Origin: Macrolepiota albuminosa
Taxonomy: Eukaryota > Basidiomycota > Agaricomycetes > Agaricales > Agaricaceae
Assembly (NCBI GenBank): GCA_027475525.1
Contig: JAMWFC010000031.1
Span: 1 to 64,000 of the forward strand
Direction of reading: 5' to 3'
Length of the DNA: 64,000 bases
Below, piece by piece: positions 30,508 through 41,223 of this stretch (position 1 is its first letter; the number at the start of each line of letters is the position of its first letter). Made by a program: the position numbers and the translations under genes. A model generated the notes under the pieces. The model had not been told where the DNA came from, did not search any database, and was given only the letters and a program-made list of their open reading frames with translations.

Positions 30508-31852
30508 GCTCTGAGTTTAATGAGGCATTCCTCACTGTCTCTAGCTCTATGTTTGCCGCTACACTTGCAGCAGAAACCATGCCGGCGATTATTCGTGCAC
30601 AGTTCAACATTGCAGTAACCGAGATTCCAGTTTTGACAAATCGTTGTAGCTCGCTTTTTATTCGCAACGAAACGGCTGGGAGCAGGACGCTTAAATCCAG
30701 AGGATGGACGAGAGGCTGCCGCCGAAATGCCAAGAATCTGAGACAGCAGAGGAACATGCAGTTCATTCGGATTGTTGAGTCTAAAAGGATTGCGAGAATA
30801 TCTGTCTTGCGTATCCGAATCGAAGCGAATGGCCAAAGACGCTGCTCCGGGAGAAGAACAAAAGAAGTCAATAATTCTACTTCGATAGAAAGCAAGTTCA
30901 GCCCTTCGATGCGGATAGAAAGCGAGGACGCCATCCACCCATGCATCATAAACGTGAGACCAGTCCAATTCTGATGAAATAGATTGGCGTGCCGTAGCGT
31001 GGTCCTTCTTGATAATTGAAAAGCCGCCCGCAAACTTCTTAAGTTCATCGTTGTGATCGTAACCCTTGTCCAAGGTAGCGTAGAGTTTTTCAAAATCGAC
31101 GTAGTGATAGAGAATAATAAGGCGCCAAATCGACCTCAAAATAGGGTCCTTAAGCTTTTTGAGCTGAGCAAGATTAACAAGGGAATCAATGGTCTTTTCC
31201 TTGCCGTATTCCTGACGGAGCTCCCACGTCTTGGCCACATGAGGGTCGCCCGAGGCTTTGTCATGGAAGCATGCGAGGTGTGGCGCAATAGTGAGCAAAG
31301 AGGAAGGAATTGCCATGGAGTCCGAATCCTTGTTCTTGAGACCCCCAGGCGGAGCAGCCGCAATACAAATGGTATTTGCTTTATCAGTCCTACGGGAGGG
31401 GTCCATTTGGTTGAGCAGAGCTGCCCACGCAGCAGATTCGATCGCCTGTGCATGCAGAGATGATGGACTTTGAACCGGGAGAGTTGCACTACGGTCTGGC
31501 TCCGGAGGGTGTGAGGAGGTGAGAGCAGCAGGCGGAGAGCTCAAGCGAGAGGCTTGAGGGTCAGCCCTGGCTTTGGCCTGACGGATTTCAAGACGTCGAT
31601 TCGCTGCTTCGACAAAATCCTGGGCTTCGTCCAGCCTGAATCCCAAATCATGTAAGGATAGAACAAGATCTGAGAGAGACCGCGATCCGTTGACGGTTTC
31701 ATCAACCAATTTTTGGCCAGCGTCGGAGCGTCGGACTTTGCTCGGACTGACTCAAGAGCTTGCTCTTCAAGCAGAGCTTGGGCCTCAGAAAACTCATGAG
31801 TGTGACAACTACATGTCTTGCAACGGCAGGTTTGTGAATTTTCAACGTTCAT
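30504..31852 (-). pseudogene. Gag-like ORF of the split-repeat retroelement
   Basis: Two overlapping frames: 31852-31541 begins MNVENSQTCRCKTCSCH, and 31709-30504 carries the rest, so a frameshift lies near 31,700. The C-terminus has a Cys/His-rich region (CQNWNLGYC, GFCCKCSGKHRARDSEEC) suited to nucleic-acid binding. Position first in the element and lack of enzymatic motifs support a structural gag role. It overlaps the RT ORF by 4 nt. Confidence 0.7.
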
Positions 31853-31887
31853 AAGAAGACAATGATGACGACGTGAAACGAGTAATA

Positions 31888-32445
31888 GTTGACGAAGAGA
31901 TGAATAGATAAACTAATGGAATACTGGAGTGAAGAAGTAAGTGAGGGCCCGTGCACGACCTCCCCATCGTGTGCTTACTTTAGATATTTCGTCGGAGTGC
32001 GGCGCACTGCTAACAAAGTATTCGAAATGCGAGGACGAAATAACTAAGGTGAGAGGTGAGCCCGGCTCACCGGGTGGGCATGCCAAAGGGAGAGTCTCAC
32101 CGATGATTCACGGATGTAAATAAGAATTAAATGGAACAGTAAATATAAAAAAAGCACTGAAGAGAGAAGGAAATGCAGTGAGAACATGCTAACAATGTGA
32201 GAGAGCGCTAACGCGCTCACCTGGGCAGCAGACGAGGAAGGGGGAAGACGGAAGAGAGGCTACCCGAGATGTCTGAGACTGCGTGCCATACTGACAACGC
32301 CACGGCAACTGCCAGGCCCTGGCACCGTGCCGCGATTGGCACACAGAAAAGGGGAAGGAGGGTGCGAACGAGATCGGAGAAAACTTTCGCGCACGCAGAG
32401 GCCTCCGAAAACGCTCACCACCTTCGACGCTCGCCTTTACGCCGA
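31888..32445 (-). repeat. Split direct repeat A1
   Basis: 558 bp, from GTTGACGAAGAGATGAATAG to TTTACGCCGA on the + strand. It differs from A2 by scattered substitutions and lacks the 77-bp duplication. Lies 35 bp from the gag start and presumably contains the element promoter on the - strand. Confidence 0.9.
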
Positions 32446-33604
32446 ACATTCAGGTTCCTGAGAGGCTATCTGTGTTTCTCGTTACCCGTCTAATTTCTGA
32501 ACCTTCCATGTCCTCATATATCTTCCCGTCGGCTGTTGAACGATTATCAAAATCGCTACGGTAACATCCACAACCATTCTTCTCCCCAGTTTCTATTGAA
32601 AATTTCCGTGAGCTTAGATGTTAGCCAGAAGTACTCTACATTACCTATGCAGGGGAAAGTCAGGCCTAAGATTGTATTGGTTGCTGCGATCTGCTTCTGG
32701 CGACCCAATAAGTTGCTTCCAAATGCATATATTCATCCTATGTTACGGAACCTTTCCTGATCGCAATTACTTCAGGTTTACTCTAGGTCGAAGATTTTTA
32801 TCTCAGGTATGCGCAGTACCATCTTCACAAGTTCGGTTATTATACTGCAAGAAACCTTCAACCCACCTATCGCCAGAAAAGAATTTCATCCAGACTAGTG
32901 AGAACAATCCTTCTCTTACGACATATCTCCATTGCGACTGAGATGAGGTAGAGACAGCCACCAGTAGTCTTTGTCGACCGTAGTGTTATCAACTTGAGTG
33001 GTATGTTGCTTCAACCCCGTTTCGAAGACTCCGTAGTCATCGCTGGTGGTAGCGTTTTATTTAGAGAACGTAAAGGCAATCCATTAATCTCTGAATCTTA
33101 TTGTGACATACATTGACAATCTTATCTGTTACCGCAGCGAAATGGCCCTTGGCAAACTCAGTCTTTACAGTGCCGATGACATAGCGAAGACTACAGGATC
33201 GTGACCCCATTTCCAGCTCGTTTTGTTGGTAGTATTGAGATCAACATACGTGAACAGTTTGTAATCATGTATAATCCGTCCAGTAGCAAGACGTGTATGT
33301 CGCCGCAATGTTGAGACTACGTTTTTTTGACTCTCAACGAAATGGAGAGACGGTTCATATTTTACGTGTCTCATTCCATGACCTTTCCCAATTATCCGAG
33401 ATTGACTTGCAGGGTCAGAACAAGATAATAAACAAATTAAGGTAACTTTGAAATGTCGGTAATATATCACTACTACACGCCAACCGCACTTGTGCCTTCT
33501 GATTTATTCCCTCACACATCTACAGTCGCAACATGCTCCATTCAACTCAAAAGGGCTTCACTAAAGGTGCAGTAGATTGAGAACGAGATGTATTAGACGA
33601 CTCT
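32446..33604. other. Region between retroelement and P450, mostly without a gene
   Basis: No complete gene. One stretch on the - strand (33470-33165) has protein-like composition and is listed separately; the rest shows nothing I can support. Confidence 0.45.
33110..33470 (-). pseudogene. Unrecognised gene fragment
   Basis: The - strand reads KYEPSLHFVESQKNVVSTLR, then RIIHDYKLFTYVDLNTTNKT and SWKWGHDPVVFA. It then continues in another frame as VIGTVKTEFAKGHFAAVTDK to about 33120. The composition looks like real coding sequence interrupted by a shift or unrecognised intron. I do not recognise the family, no start or stop can be fixed, and it may be the remains of a gene cut by neighbouring transposition. 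Confidence 0.35.
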
Positions 33605-35803
33605 TTACAGCGCTACTAGATTGACCAGCAGATCGTCGTGAACCCATAGATTATGTTCCTTATAACGGTTAGAGTGAGTATTTTTGATCTAAATAAATCA
33701 TACAAGATACCTTATATGACCCATCAAACTTTTGGACGTCGAAACCTTCGGGGAAAGAGATGTCGAACGTACTGATTAGGCTGGCGGTCAACAACCTAGC
33801 ACACGAAACTATTGAGTAATAATAGAGAAGACTGGAAACTGATCGACTTCATGTTGTATAATGCTGCCGGCTTGCCAATGCATACTCCTGAGCCGAAACA
33901 GAACGGTACAAATGCATCTGAGTTATGAGGTGTGATATCGCCTAACCAACGCTCTGGTAAGAATTTCTCTGGCTCACGAAAGTTGCGAGCTAGACCGGGC
34001 ACCTCAGCGTTGGCCTACTATCAGTGAAAATGAACATACGGTCACGGAAAATGGCATAGTTTGGAGGCGCGACCGTAGTTCGAGCCGGAATAATATGATC
34101 CAGGATTTGCGTGGGTAAATCCTGGTTCCATCGTGGTGGACCTAAGGAGAAACATAAGTTGACACGATACGTATCTTGAGGATTGATGTCTTCACCCGCG
34201 GCGACTGGAGGCACAAGCCGGAGAGCTTCTTGCACACAAGCATCAAGATAAGGCATTTTCAGCAGTCTGGATGCATCCATGTCCTCGAGTGGCCCGTCAA
34301 AAGCACTGTTCAACTCAGATCGAAGGCGTTGTTGAATTCGAGGGTCGGCCGCAATATATCGTACGAGTGCAGTTATTGCCTCACTTACAGTATCTGAGCC
34401 TGCAAGAACGACAAACGAAGCGTCTGCATGAGCCTGGAGACGTGTAAGCTCAATACCCCCATCCGTGTCATTTTGCTGTAAAACACGTCACCAAGGTCAA
34501 AACGTTGACGAAGGATTAGATTGACTGACTATTATGCTCAGAATGTTATTCTGATTACCATCAGTCAGTCTGCTCGTTTCTTCGACCTTTTTTCCTGCAA
34601 ACTAGCACAAGAAATCAAGCCAGACGAAGAGGAACAAAAAATGGGTACGTACCTTCTGAAAAGTCAAAATTGGACCAGGGGAGGGCGCCAGAGCGATGAG
34701 GTCTCTCATCCAAGGGACTTGTCCGAGCACTGAAACGTATAAAGATCAAGGCAAGGGTGAAATCAGTATAGTGGCTGACCGCCAACGAAAAACACGCCCA
34801 TGTGCAACTGAGAACAGTATTGGGACTAAGTAAAAACAAGGTGACAGATGCCTCACTACTTCCATCCAGCCTTCCACATCCTTTCCGGCAGCAAGCGTTT
34901 CGAAGCCACCAGAAAAAGACATATCACCCATGACGTCACTGAAAAAGTACATGTATCTGTATCGGTCACTGGAACATACATCATACACACATAGCCCAGA
35001 GGGAAATCCAGTGAGAAAGCGAGACGGTCCCTTTCTTCTCAGCGAGTATCTGAAGAAGCTGCGTTGTCCGAGCCTGACGAGGACAAGTTAGATAAAGGAA
35101 ATGGCCTAGTCAAGTCAACGAAATGACGACCTGGGCAGAAACACGATAGTGTTTGAGCTTATCAACTGAGAATGCCTTGGTCCAAGCCTAAAACATAGTG
35201 AGATTACTTTTCTGTTTACAGACCACAAGGCGAAGTGCATGTTCAGTCTTGTCGACGGTCGTGATAAGGGCGTCAGCATCCTGAGGTGCACCTGTAGACG
35301 TGAAAAGAATAACGAGGAGGTGAAGTGAATAATCGCAGACCTTGGTAAGAGAGGGATCGGAACATTTGGCTATAAATGGGCCGAATAGCCGCAGGATCAT
35401 TAACAGATAGTTCATTGGGTCCTACGCAGTGTGAACCAACGTAAAAATAAAGGAAACATAATCCACCTATCCTGACCCAAGAACCATAGTTACGATGCAT
35501 CCTCAAGTAAAATTAGAAGTGACACGTTACGATAACAGATTCCAAGACTTACTCTTGAAGCTTCAGATGTCGGGTTCCTTTGGCAATCCAATAGCTCATA
35601 TACCACTTCGAGAGCTTGGCAAGTGTGGGACCAGGATAGCGAGCAAGCGGGTGCCAAAGCGATAGCCGATATATGGCAATGGATGTGAACAGGCCAAATA
35701 AAAGTGCACCTACTGTTGCAGATGACGCAAAGGAGGCATACAAGAGTTGTTGAGTTTCTTTGTATAGATATCCAAACATAGCAGTCTGGATGATAGAGAT
35801 CAT
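33605..35803 (-). CDS. Cytochrome P450 monooxygenase, multi-exon
   Basis: A membrane-bound haem monooxygenase of the fungal ER. The start is uncertain: ATG at 35803 (MISIIQTAMFGYLYKE) gives an N-terminal membrane region (LLFGLFTSIAIYRLSLW) followed by the proline hinge HPLARYPGP; the same frame is open slightly further upstream. Further blocks: RIGPNELSVND, the I-helix AGSDT after ADASFVVL, EALRLVPPV (ExxR of helix K) near 34,230, FREPEKFLPERW, and the haem loop PFCFGSGVCIGKPAAL with the Cys ligand near 33,900. The C-terminus ends DDLLVNLVAL with TAA at 33605. About a dozen short introns break the gene. CYP family and substrate cannot be told; no terpene or polyketide genes lie beside it. Confidence 0.85.
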
Positions 35804-35850
35804 GCCCAGGGATGGCAGAACCCGTGGTTCAAAACGTTTGAACACCACAT

Positions 35851-36235
35851 GAGAGCTCTAGGTGAAAATCTCAGGATATCAAAGGTTCTGAAAGACAACA
35901 TAGACGTGCAATTCCAAGAACAACGGCAATCTGGACCATATTGAAGAAGCGGTATAGGCATACTGATGACGAGACTGGAGAGGGAGGAAAGAAAGACGAG
36001 TAATTGCTTTCAAACAGTACCGTGACAACCGTGACTACTTGATATTATCCTTCGCGCCTACACATCGTGATGTACAAAAAGAACCATATTCTGGGCCTTG
36101 TCCTAAAGTGGCGTTCATTGACCTTGGAAGGGAGAGTACTTTTCAGAGAGAAAGAGTTGTCTAAGTTGATGCCATCTTTTCGAGGCTGTCTTGCTCTGCT
36201 AATTTTGGCAATTCGATACAGAGCTTTCTATGGAC
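35851..36235. other. Short intergenic region upstream of the P450
   Basis: No gene seen. Promoter of the P450 should lie here; no motif stands out. It ends at the CCTAG target duplication of copia-II. Confidence 0.5.
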
Positions 36236-36240
36236 CCTAG

Positions 36241-36533
36241 TGGAATCCCGGACCTATAAAGACACAATTAAAATAAGCCTCAGTGTCGAGCCTTGGTGAT
36301 GGTGAACAACTGAGATTAATATACCTATAAAGACACAATTAAAATACTAAGTAGGAAATATGAGTATTATTACAAGGACGAAGAATGACTAAGTATTAAT
36401 CACTTACAGCCTCAGTGTCGAGCCTTGGTGATGGTGAACAACTGAGGCTGTGAAAAGAGAGGGAACGACTGATGATGTAGCAATAAGCACGTGATTTGAT
36501 CGGATGCACGGACATAAGACCTATGGGTCAACA
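36241..36533 (-). repeat. copia-II 3' LTR
   Basis: On the - strand it starts TGTTGACCCATAGG and ends CCGGGATTCCA. Preceded by GATGGGGTTG (polypurine tract). Contains the twin hairpin segments described separately. Confidence 0.95.
36252..36446 (-). other. Twin segment in copia-II 3' LTR: intron-containing and spliced copies
   Basis: Copy 1 is 36323-36446 (124 nt) and contains a 61-nt insert at 36347-36407 which on the - strand starts GTAAGTG and ends CTACTTAG, with CTCAT as a possible branch site 14 nt before the end. Copy 2 is 36252-36314 (63 nt). Copy 1 without the insert is 63 nt and identical to copy 2 at every base. Both copies start with the hairpin arm CTCAGT and close it with ACTGAGG. 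Confidence 0.92.
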
Positions 36534-36594
36534 CAACCCCATCGGCGCAGAAGTGAAAATGAAACAGTAATGAAAAAATGGTAGGGGTAAAGAG

Positions 36595-37168
36595 TTAGCG
36601 ACGAACAAGCCTCAGCTGTGTAACAAAACGATCATGCAACAAGCACAGAAGAGGTTTAGTAAGAATGTCAGCCGTCATATTTTCTGTGGAAACCCAGGTC
36701 GTTTCGAAGGAACCCAACAATATGTGTTCTCTGATGAAGTGGTAACGAATATCAATGTGTTTCGATTGAGATGTCGTAGAATTGGATTGTGCAATATCAA
36801 TAGCACTTTTATTGTCACAAAGAATGGGAAAAGGATGAGATACAGGAAGACAAAGTGAGGATAGGAGAAGACAGATCCAGATGGCTTCCCTCATGGCATG
36901 AGACATTGACATGTATTCTGCCTCGGTCGATGAAAGAGCAACTGTGCGTTGGCAAACGGAAGACCAGGAAACTAAACTTGAAAATAGGTAGAATGCATAT
37001 CCCGAGATGCTTCGTCGAGTGTTAGGGTCCGATGCCCAGTCCGCATCTACAAACCCGCAACCTGTAGGGAGTAATAGGCGAATATGTGGAGTGTCTGAGT
37101 TCAAGGAGAAGTTGTATTCCAAAGCTAGGTCCAAAGTGCCCACAATATATCTCAGAACTCCTTTCGCT
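36595..37168 (-). pseudogene. copia-II RNase H, 3' part
   Basis: Reads AAKGVLRYIVGTLDLALEY, GFVDADWASDPNTRRSISGY, SSTEAEYMSM, CDNKSAIDIA, KHIDIRYHFIREH and ends MTADILTKPL...RLVRR, the usual C-terminus of copia pol. The DADWA/E/D catalytic set is intact. Separated from the rest of pol by the gypsy insertion, whose target site GCAAG falls within the AAK codons. Confidence 0.9.
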
Positions 37169-37173
37169 GCAAG

Positions 37174-37891
37174 TGTCACGACTCCTCCCCTCTGGGCCCA
37201 CCCCGGGACACCCCTGGAACACCATCCGGGACCCTCCCTCCGACCCCGCAGGACACGCCCCGCCATCACGACCGCCGACACCGCCATCAGCCGCCACCAG
37301 CCCCGATCAACGATCAGATCACCGACTCGCTTCCAGCCATCACGCATCACGCATCACAACCCCCTCCGTGCCAATTGATCGCGTGCTCCACATGCACGAT
37401 CCAGGTATACAGTCCCTGCTGCTACTCAATGACTCCCGGAACCCATCCCAGACACCCCAGAACTCTGAGACCCGGTCCCGTAGTACTTATAGCGTAGTTC
37501 CCTGTTGTATTCGCTAGTCTTGATATTACATTGCATTATTTGGATTGTTGCGTGCCCTCTATTTGACTGGTACGCATTGACTGGCACGCTTGACTGGCAC
37601 GCTTGGATAATCGCGTGCTCTAAGACTGGTACGTACTTCGCAACTTTAACTTACTAACTTGGTCTCGTCTTAGAACCTCCGGTTCACGACTCGACCCCCA
37701 CCCGAACTCCCCAGTTACCCACCACCCAAAAACCCCTGGACTAAGTCCCCTCTCCCGGGATTCCCCTGTCCACGTCTTGAACCCCGGAGTCCTAGCCCTG
37801 GAGTTCCAGACACCCGAGTATCCGTGGGTCAAGTCCGCATTGTAAGGGCGCTCGCTTTCCCGGAAAGCCCCCGACTCAGCGGAACCTGACA
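37174..37891 (+). repeat. gypsy 5' LTR
   Basis: Begins TGTCACGACTCC, ends GCGGAACCTGACA. It differs from the 3' LTR by about 28 substitutions, all transitions by eye. Relative to it, it has one extra 13-bp GACTGGCACGCTT unit and lacks a 22-bp stretch. The end overlaps a 77-bp duplication (37881-38034). Confidence 0.93.
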
Positions 37892-38034
37892 TAATATCAA
37901 GACTCCCTCCTTACACCGTTCTTGATGGCTACATATACTCACACTTACTACCCCACAGGAACCTGACATAATATCAAGACTCCCTCCTTACACCGTTCTT
38001 GATGGCTACATATACTCACACTTACTACCCCACA
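37881..38034. repeat. 77-bp exact direct duplication 9 (gypsy 5' LTR end/leader)
   Basis: Units 37881-37957 and 37958-38034; it repeats the last 11 bp of the LTR, so a false second LTR end appears at 37968. Confidence 0.95.
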
Positions 38035-38776
38035 GGCTACCAGACCGACCCCTACGGATGCCCGGTACCCGATCATTACTCCGCACAGACCCCCCGCCCC
38101 GCCTATCCCCCCCTCCCGTACGAACCCCTGTATCTCTACCACCACTGGGCCCCCGACCCATCCCTCTATGATCTGGGGCCCTCAGCCAGCTGGGCCCCTC
38201 CGCCTAACCTAGCCATGGCACGACCCGTGGAGGTCCCCTCATACCGGAGCATCCCCGGGGGCCTACCGGAGACCCCGCCCGATTCCCCCCAGCGAAGGCC
38301 CCTTTGCACCCACCCCCTACTACGGCTACCAGCGCTCTGTTCCCCAACTCCGAGAACCCCGAGGACCCCCCTACCTTGACTACCCCCCTCGTCACTACCC
38401 GGCCACCGCTCCACCCGTTCGAACCCCTCCCTTGCCAATGGGACGACGACGCCTCGAGGAGTATGAATGGCAACAGGACAAAGTACTCCGCTCACTCAGG
38501 ATCTCACCGGAGGACTTCGTGCAACAGGCAAGGGCGCTGCTCACGGAATTCAGGCATGACAACTTCGAAGGCACTCCGGAGGAATGGGCTCATTGCTTGG
38601 TCAAATTCGGGGACCGCCTCATGCGAGGAGAACTCCCGGAGCAAACTATGGTAAAGTATAGGCGCAATACAATCCTCCGAGAAGAATTGCAGCAGCTGCT
38701 CGACGAAGTCCACACGTCCCCCTCCCCTCGACCCCTCAACGACCCCGCAGACCCAGGCCGCTCGATTCCCGTTTGA
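38002..38776 (+). pseudogene. gypsy gag N-terminal region
   Basis: ATG at 38002 gives MATYTHTYYPTGYQTDPYGC followed by a Pro/Tyr-rich stretch; near 38,340-38,430 the frame passes to another reading RRRLEEYEWQQDKVLRSLRI, FVQQARALLTEFRHDNFEGT and WAHCLVKFGDRLMRGELPEQ, ending at 38776. The charged, helical second part looks like a matrix/assembly region. Frameshift versus unrecognised error cannot be told apart. Confidence 0.6.
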
Positions 38777-38939
38777 TGGGAACTCCCGGAGCCCGCCCCG
38801 GCAGCTCCGACAGCCCCTGCGGACCCCACTCCAGAACAACGACAACGGGAAGAGCGACAAAATGCCTCAGCCATATTGCGGTCCCTCAACCTGACGGGAG
38901 GCCTCTTCAATCAACCCGCTGCCTGCACGGTAGGCTTGT

Positions 38940-39093
38940 CAACTCGCCGCAGGGCTAACTCCGTTCCTAGTACCTTCGAGACCTGGGGACAGCCCCAAAG
39001 ACCCCTGGAACCCCTCCAACTCGCCGCAGGGCTAACTCCGTTCCTAGTACCTTCGAGACCTGGGGACAGCCCCAAAGACCCCTGGAACCCCTC
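38940..39093. repeat. 77-bp exact direct duplication 10 (gypsy gag)
   Basis: Units 38940-39016 and 39017-39093. Confidence 0.95.
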
Positions 39094-39587
39094 ACGTGAA
39101 CGGACAACACCCGACCCCTGGCCCCGGAGAACCCTGGTAGACCCCGCGCAGATGACATGCTGTGCTACATCGACAAGCTCACACGTGGCAACAACGAACC
39201 ACGTCCCACGTCCGTGCCCATCCCGGTACCGCCCCCTACGTCAGCCCCAGCCCCTCCGGAACGCAACTTCCGCCGCGACCCCCCACCCCACTTCAATCTA
39301 CAGAACCCCCCGTGACCCCCGATGCAAGCACAACCCTCCTGGGTTGAACGTCCCCCGTGCAACCCGGCACCCGACCCCCCTCCGCCCAATCTGACACCGC
39401 CGAACCCTCCCCAACCGCCTCCACCACCCCCAGCCGAACCTCGAGGACGACCCCCAGGTCCCCCACTTCCGCCACCCCCTGCGTGGAGACCCGGGCCTCC
39501 TCCCAGCAGGAACGAACCCCCCTGGGACAACGGACCCCCGGGGCGTGGACCCCCAGGTGAGCCACCCGGAGGAGGCCCCCCAGGCGG

Positions 39588-40262
39588 GTGGGGTCCCGCC
39601 CTCGGTGCTTTTCCTCCACAAGGAGGGGGGGTAATCACTACTACTACTACTACAATGCCGGCCCTCCCCCCCGCAACACTGCCGGACCAGACGACGCTCA
39701 CGACGTCCTCGCCCGCGAAGGACGTCTGGACATTCAGAAACCTGATGCATTCACGGGCCGGGACCCCCGAAAATGGCGTACATTCCTCACCCAGTGTCTC
39801 AATACGTTTCAGGTGAAACCACTCATGTTTCAGGTTGACAGCTCCCGAGTGGCCTTTGCCGCCTCGTACCTCCAGGAAATCGCCTTCGACCACTACATGG
39901 CCCTTATCCAGTTCGACCCCAACAACCTGGCACTCGCCTGCTGGCAAGCCTTCGTTGACGAGTTCTCCGGGAAATTTGGGATCTACGACACCGTGGCCGA
40001 AGCCGAGGACAACCTCTTCAACCTCCAGATGCGCTCTGAAGAACGCTTCACTACCTTCATTGTACATTTTGAAAAGGAAGCTTACAAGACAGGTTGGAAC
40101 TACAGCGCCCTCCGGTATGCCCTTCGCCGTGCCCTGCCGCAACGCATCAAGAACGTCCTCCGACTTGCCCCGAAACAACCCTCCTACGACGGATACAAGG
40201 CCCTCGTCATGCAGATCGACCAACGCTACTGGGAAGACCGCAGCAAGTACTCGAACTCCTGA
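39588..40262 (+). CDS. gypsy gag capsid domain
   Basis: The frame contains the Retrotrans_gag pattern: KPDAFTGRDPRKWRTFLTQC, FAASYLQEIAFDHYMALIQF, CWQAFVDEFSGKFGIYD, AEDNLFNLQMRSEERFTTFI, FEKEAYKTGWNYSALRYALR and LPQRIKNVLRLAP. It forms the capsid shell. The stretch before it (39,300-39,640) is Pro/Gly-rich. Ends at a stop at 40260. Confidence 0.85.
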   Translation: MGSRPRCFSSTRRGGNHYYYYYNAGPPPRNTAGPDDAHDVLAREGRLDIQKPDAFTGRDPRKWRTFLTQCLNTFQVKPLMFQVDSSRVAFAASYLQEIAFDHYMALIQFDPNNLALACWQAFVDEFSGKFGIYDTVAEAEDNLFNLQMRSEERFTTFIVHFEKEAYKTGWNYSALRYALRRALPQRIKNVLRLAPKQPSYDGYKALVMQIDQRYWEDRSKYSNS

Positions 40263-40367
40263 CCCCCCTGGAACCCTAGAGGAGGACCCCCTTGGCCCTC
40301 CGGCGAAACCCCCAACCCCCAAACCTGAAACCCCGGTCCCCCCACGTTCTCCGGCGGCCAACCCCCA

Positions 40368-40847
40368 GTGAGTCGCAGCCCACCCAATACTAACCCCGGC
40401 AGCGGCGCCCGCCCCCAGGCCAACTCAACGCCGCCATGGCCGCCAATGATCCGGGCGACGCGCCAAACCCCGAGGAACCCCCAGAAGACTCTGAAGATCC
40501 CAACTTCACCGACAAACGGGACGAAGAGGCCCTCTGGGCCAACAGGCTCTCGAAAAAGAGGCAACCCTGGGTTGAGGTCCCGACGGATGTGCAGGAACGA
40601 CGGAACCGACGAACAGGACGAAGAGGCCCTCCGGGCCAACCGGCTCTCGAAAAAGGGGCGACCCTGGGTTGAGGTCCCGACGGATGTGCAGAAACGACAG
40701 AGAAGGGAGGGTGTCTGCATACTCTGCGGTGAGAAAAACCACTTCATCTCTGAGTGCCCCCAACAACAGGTCATGGGACGCGCCACCTGGACCTTCGAAG
40801 GGGAGGACGCCACTTACGAATATTTAGAAAACGACCCGGCGATTTAG
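40368..40847 (+). CDS. gypsy gag C-terminal part with CCHC zinc knuckle
   Basis: The knuckle CILCGEKNHFISEC (C-x2-C-x4-H-x4-C) is at about 40,713-40,754 and binds element RNA. Before it, a 97-bp diverged tandem repeat (40521/40618) encodes EEALRANRLSKK..PWVEVPTDVQ twice; its period and mismatches show it is genuine and not one of the 77-bp duplications. Confidence 0.8.
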   Translation: MSRSPPNTNPGSGARPQANSTPPWPPMIRATRQTPRNPQKTLKIPTSPTNGTKRPSGPTGSRKRGNPGLRSRRMCRNDGTDEQDEEALRANRLSKKGRPWVEVPTDVQKRQRREGVCILCGEKNHFISECPQQQVMGRATWTFEGEDATYEYLENDPAI

Positions 40848-40928
40848 ACCCGGAAGACGCCCTAAATCGCGGAATTGACCCCGACGTCTTCTCCGCCCTG
40901 GTCTCACATCTTTGCTCTACGACACTCA

Positions 40929-41082
40929 TACAGGACACCCTCATGGCTTACCTACCCTCCCACTCCTCGCACTCTCTTCTCCTCAAAACCCGCCTCACCC
41001 CCTCCTACAGGACACCCTCATGGCTTACCTACCCTCCCACTCCTCGCACTCTCTTCTCCTCAAAACCCGCCTCACCCCCTCC
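40929..41082. repeat. 77-bp exact direct duplication 11 (gypsy pol start)
   Basis: Units 40929-41005 and 41006-41082; overlaps the next duplication by 13 bp. Confidence 0.95.
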
Positions 41083-41223
41083 GGAACCCCCCTCAACACC
41101 CTCGTTGACAGTGGCGCCACCGACAACTTCATCGACAAAGCATGGTCCTCACCCCCTCCGGAACCCCCCTCAACACCCTCGTTGACAGTGGCGCCACCGA
41201 CAACTTCATCGACAAAGCATGGT
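41070..41223. repeat. 77-bp exact direct duplication 12 (gypsy protease domain 1)
   Basis: Units 41070-41146 and 41147-41223; doubles the DSGATDNFIDKAW motif. Confidence 0.95.

Larger units (their letters stand above)
26541..32445 (-). mobile_element. Tyrosine-recombinase (DIRS-order) retroelement with split direct repeats
   Basis: On the - strand the order is repeat A1 (32445-31888), gag-like ORF, RT/RNase H, tyrosine recombinase, repeat B1 (27394-27293), repeat A2 (27292-26658), repeat B2 (26629-26541). This is the split-direct-repeat plan A1-ORFs-B1-A2-B2 of PAT/Kangaroo-type elements, which integrate as circles through the recombinase and make no target duplication. No integrase or aspartic protease is present, as expected. 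A1 and A2 differ by only a few substitutions plus a 77-bp duplication in A2, so the copy is fairly young, though the ORFs contain a few stops and shifts. Confidence 0.9.

Noticed and set aside
36241..36447. LTR twin segment as just another assembly duplication
   Set aside because: Spacing is 71 and about 132 bp, not 77; the structure is the same in both LTRs and recurs in copia-I with different sequence, and the difference is a clean GT-AG insert.
39165..40361. 398-aa - strand Gly/Val-rich ORF opposite gypsy gag
   Set aside because: Shadow caused by high GC and codon bias of the sense gag frame, which carries clear capsid motifs.
40521..40715. Tandem repeat in gypsy gag as another assembly duplication
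   Set aside because: Period is 97 bp, not 77, and the copies differ at several bases, so it is a genuine old duplication in coding sequence.
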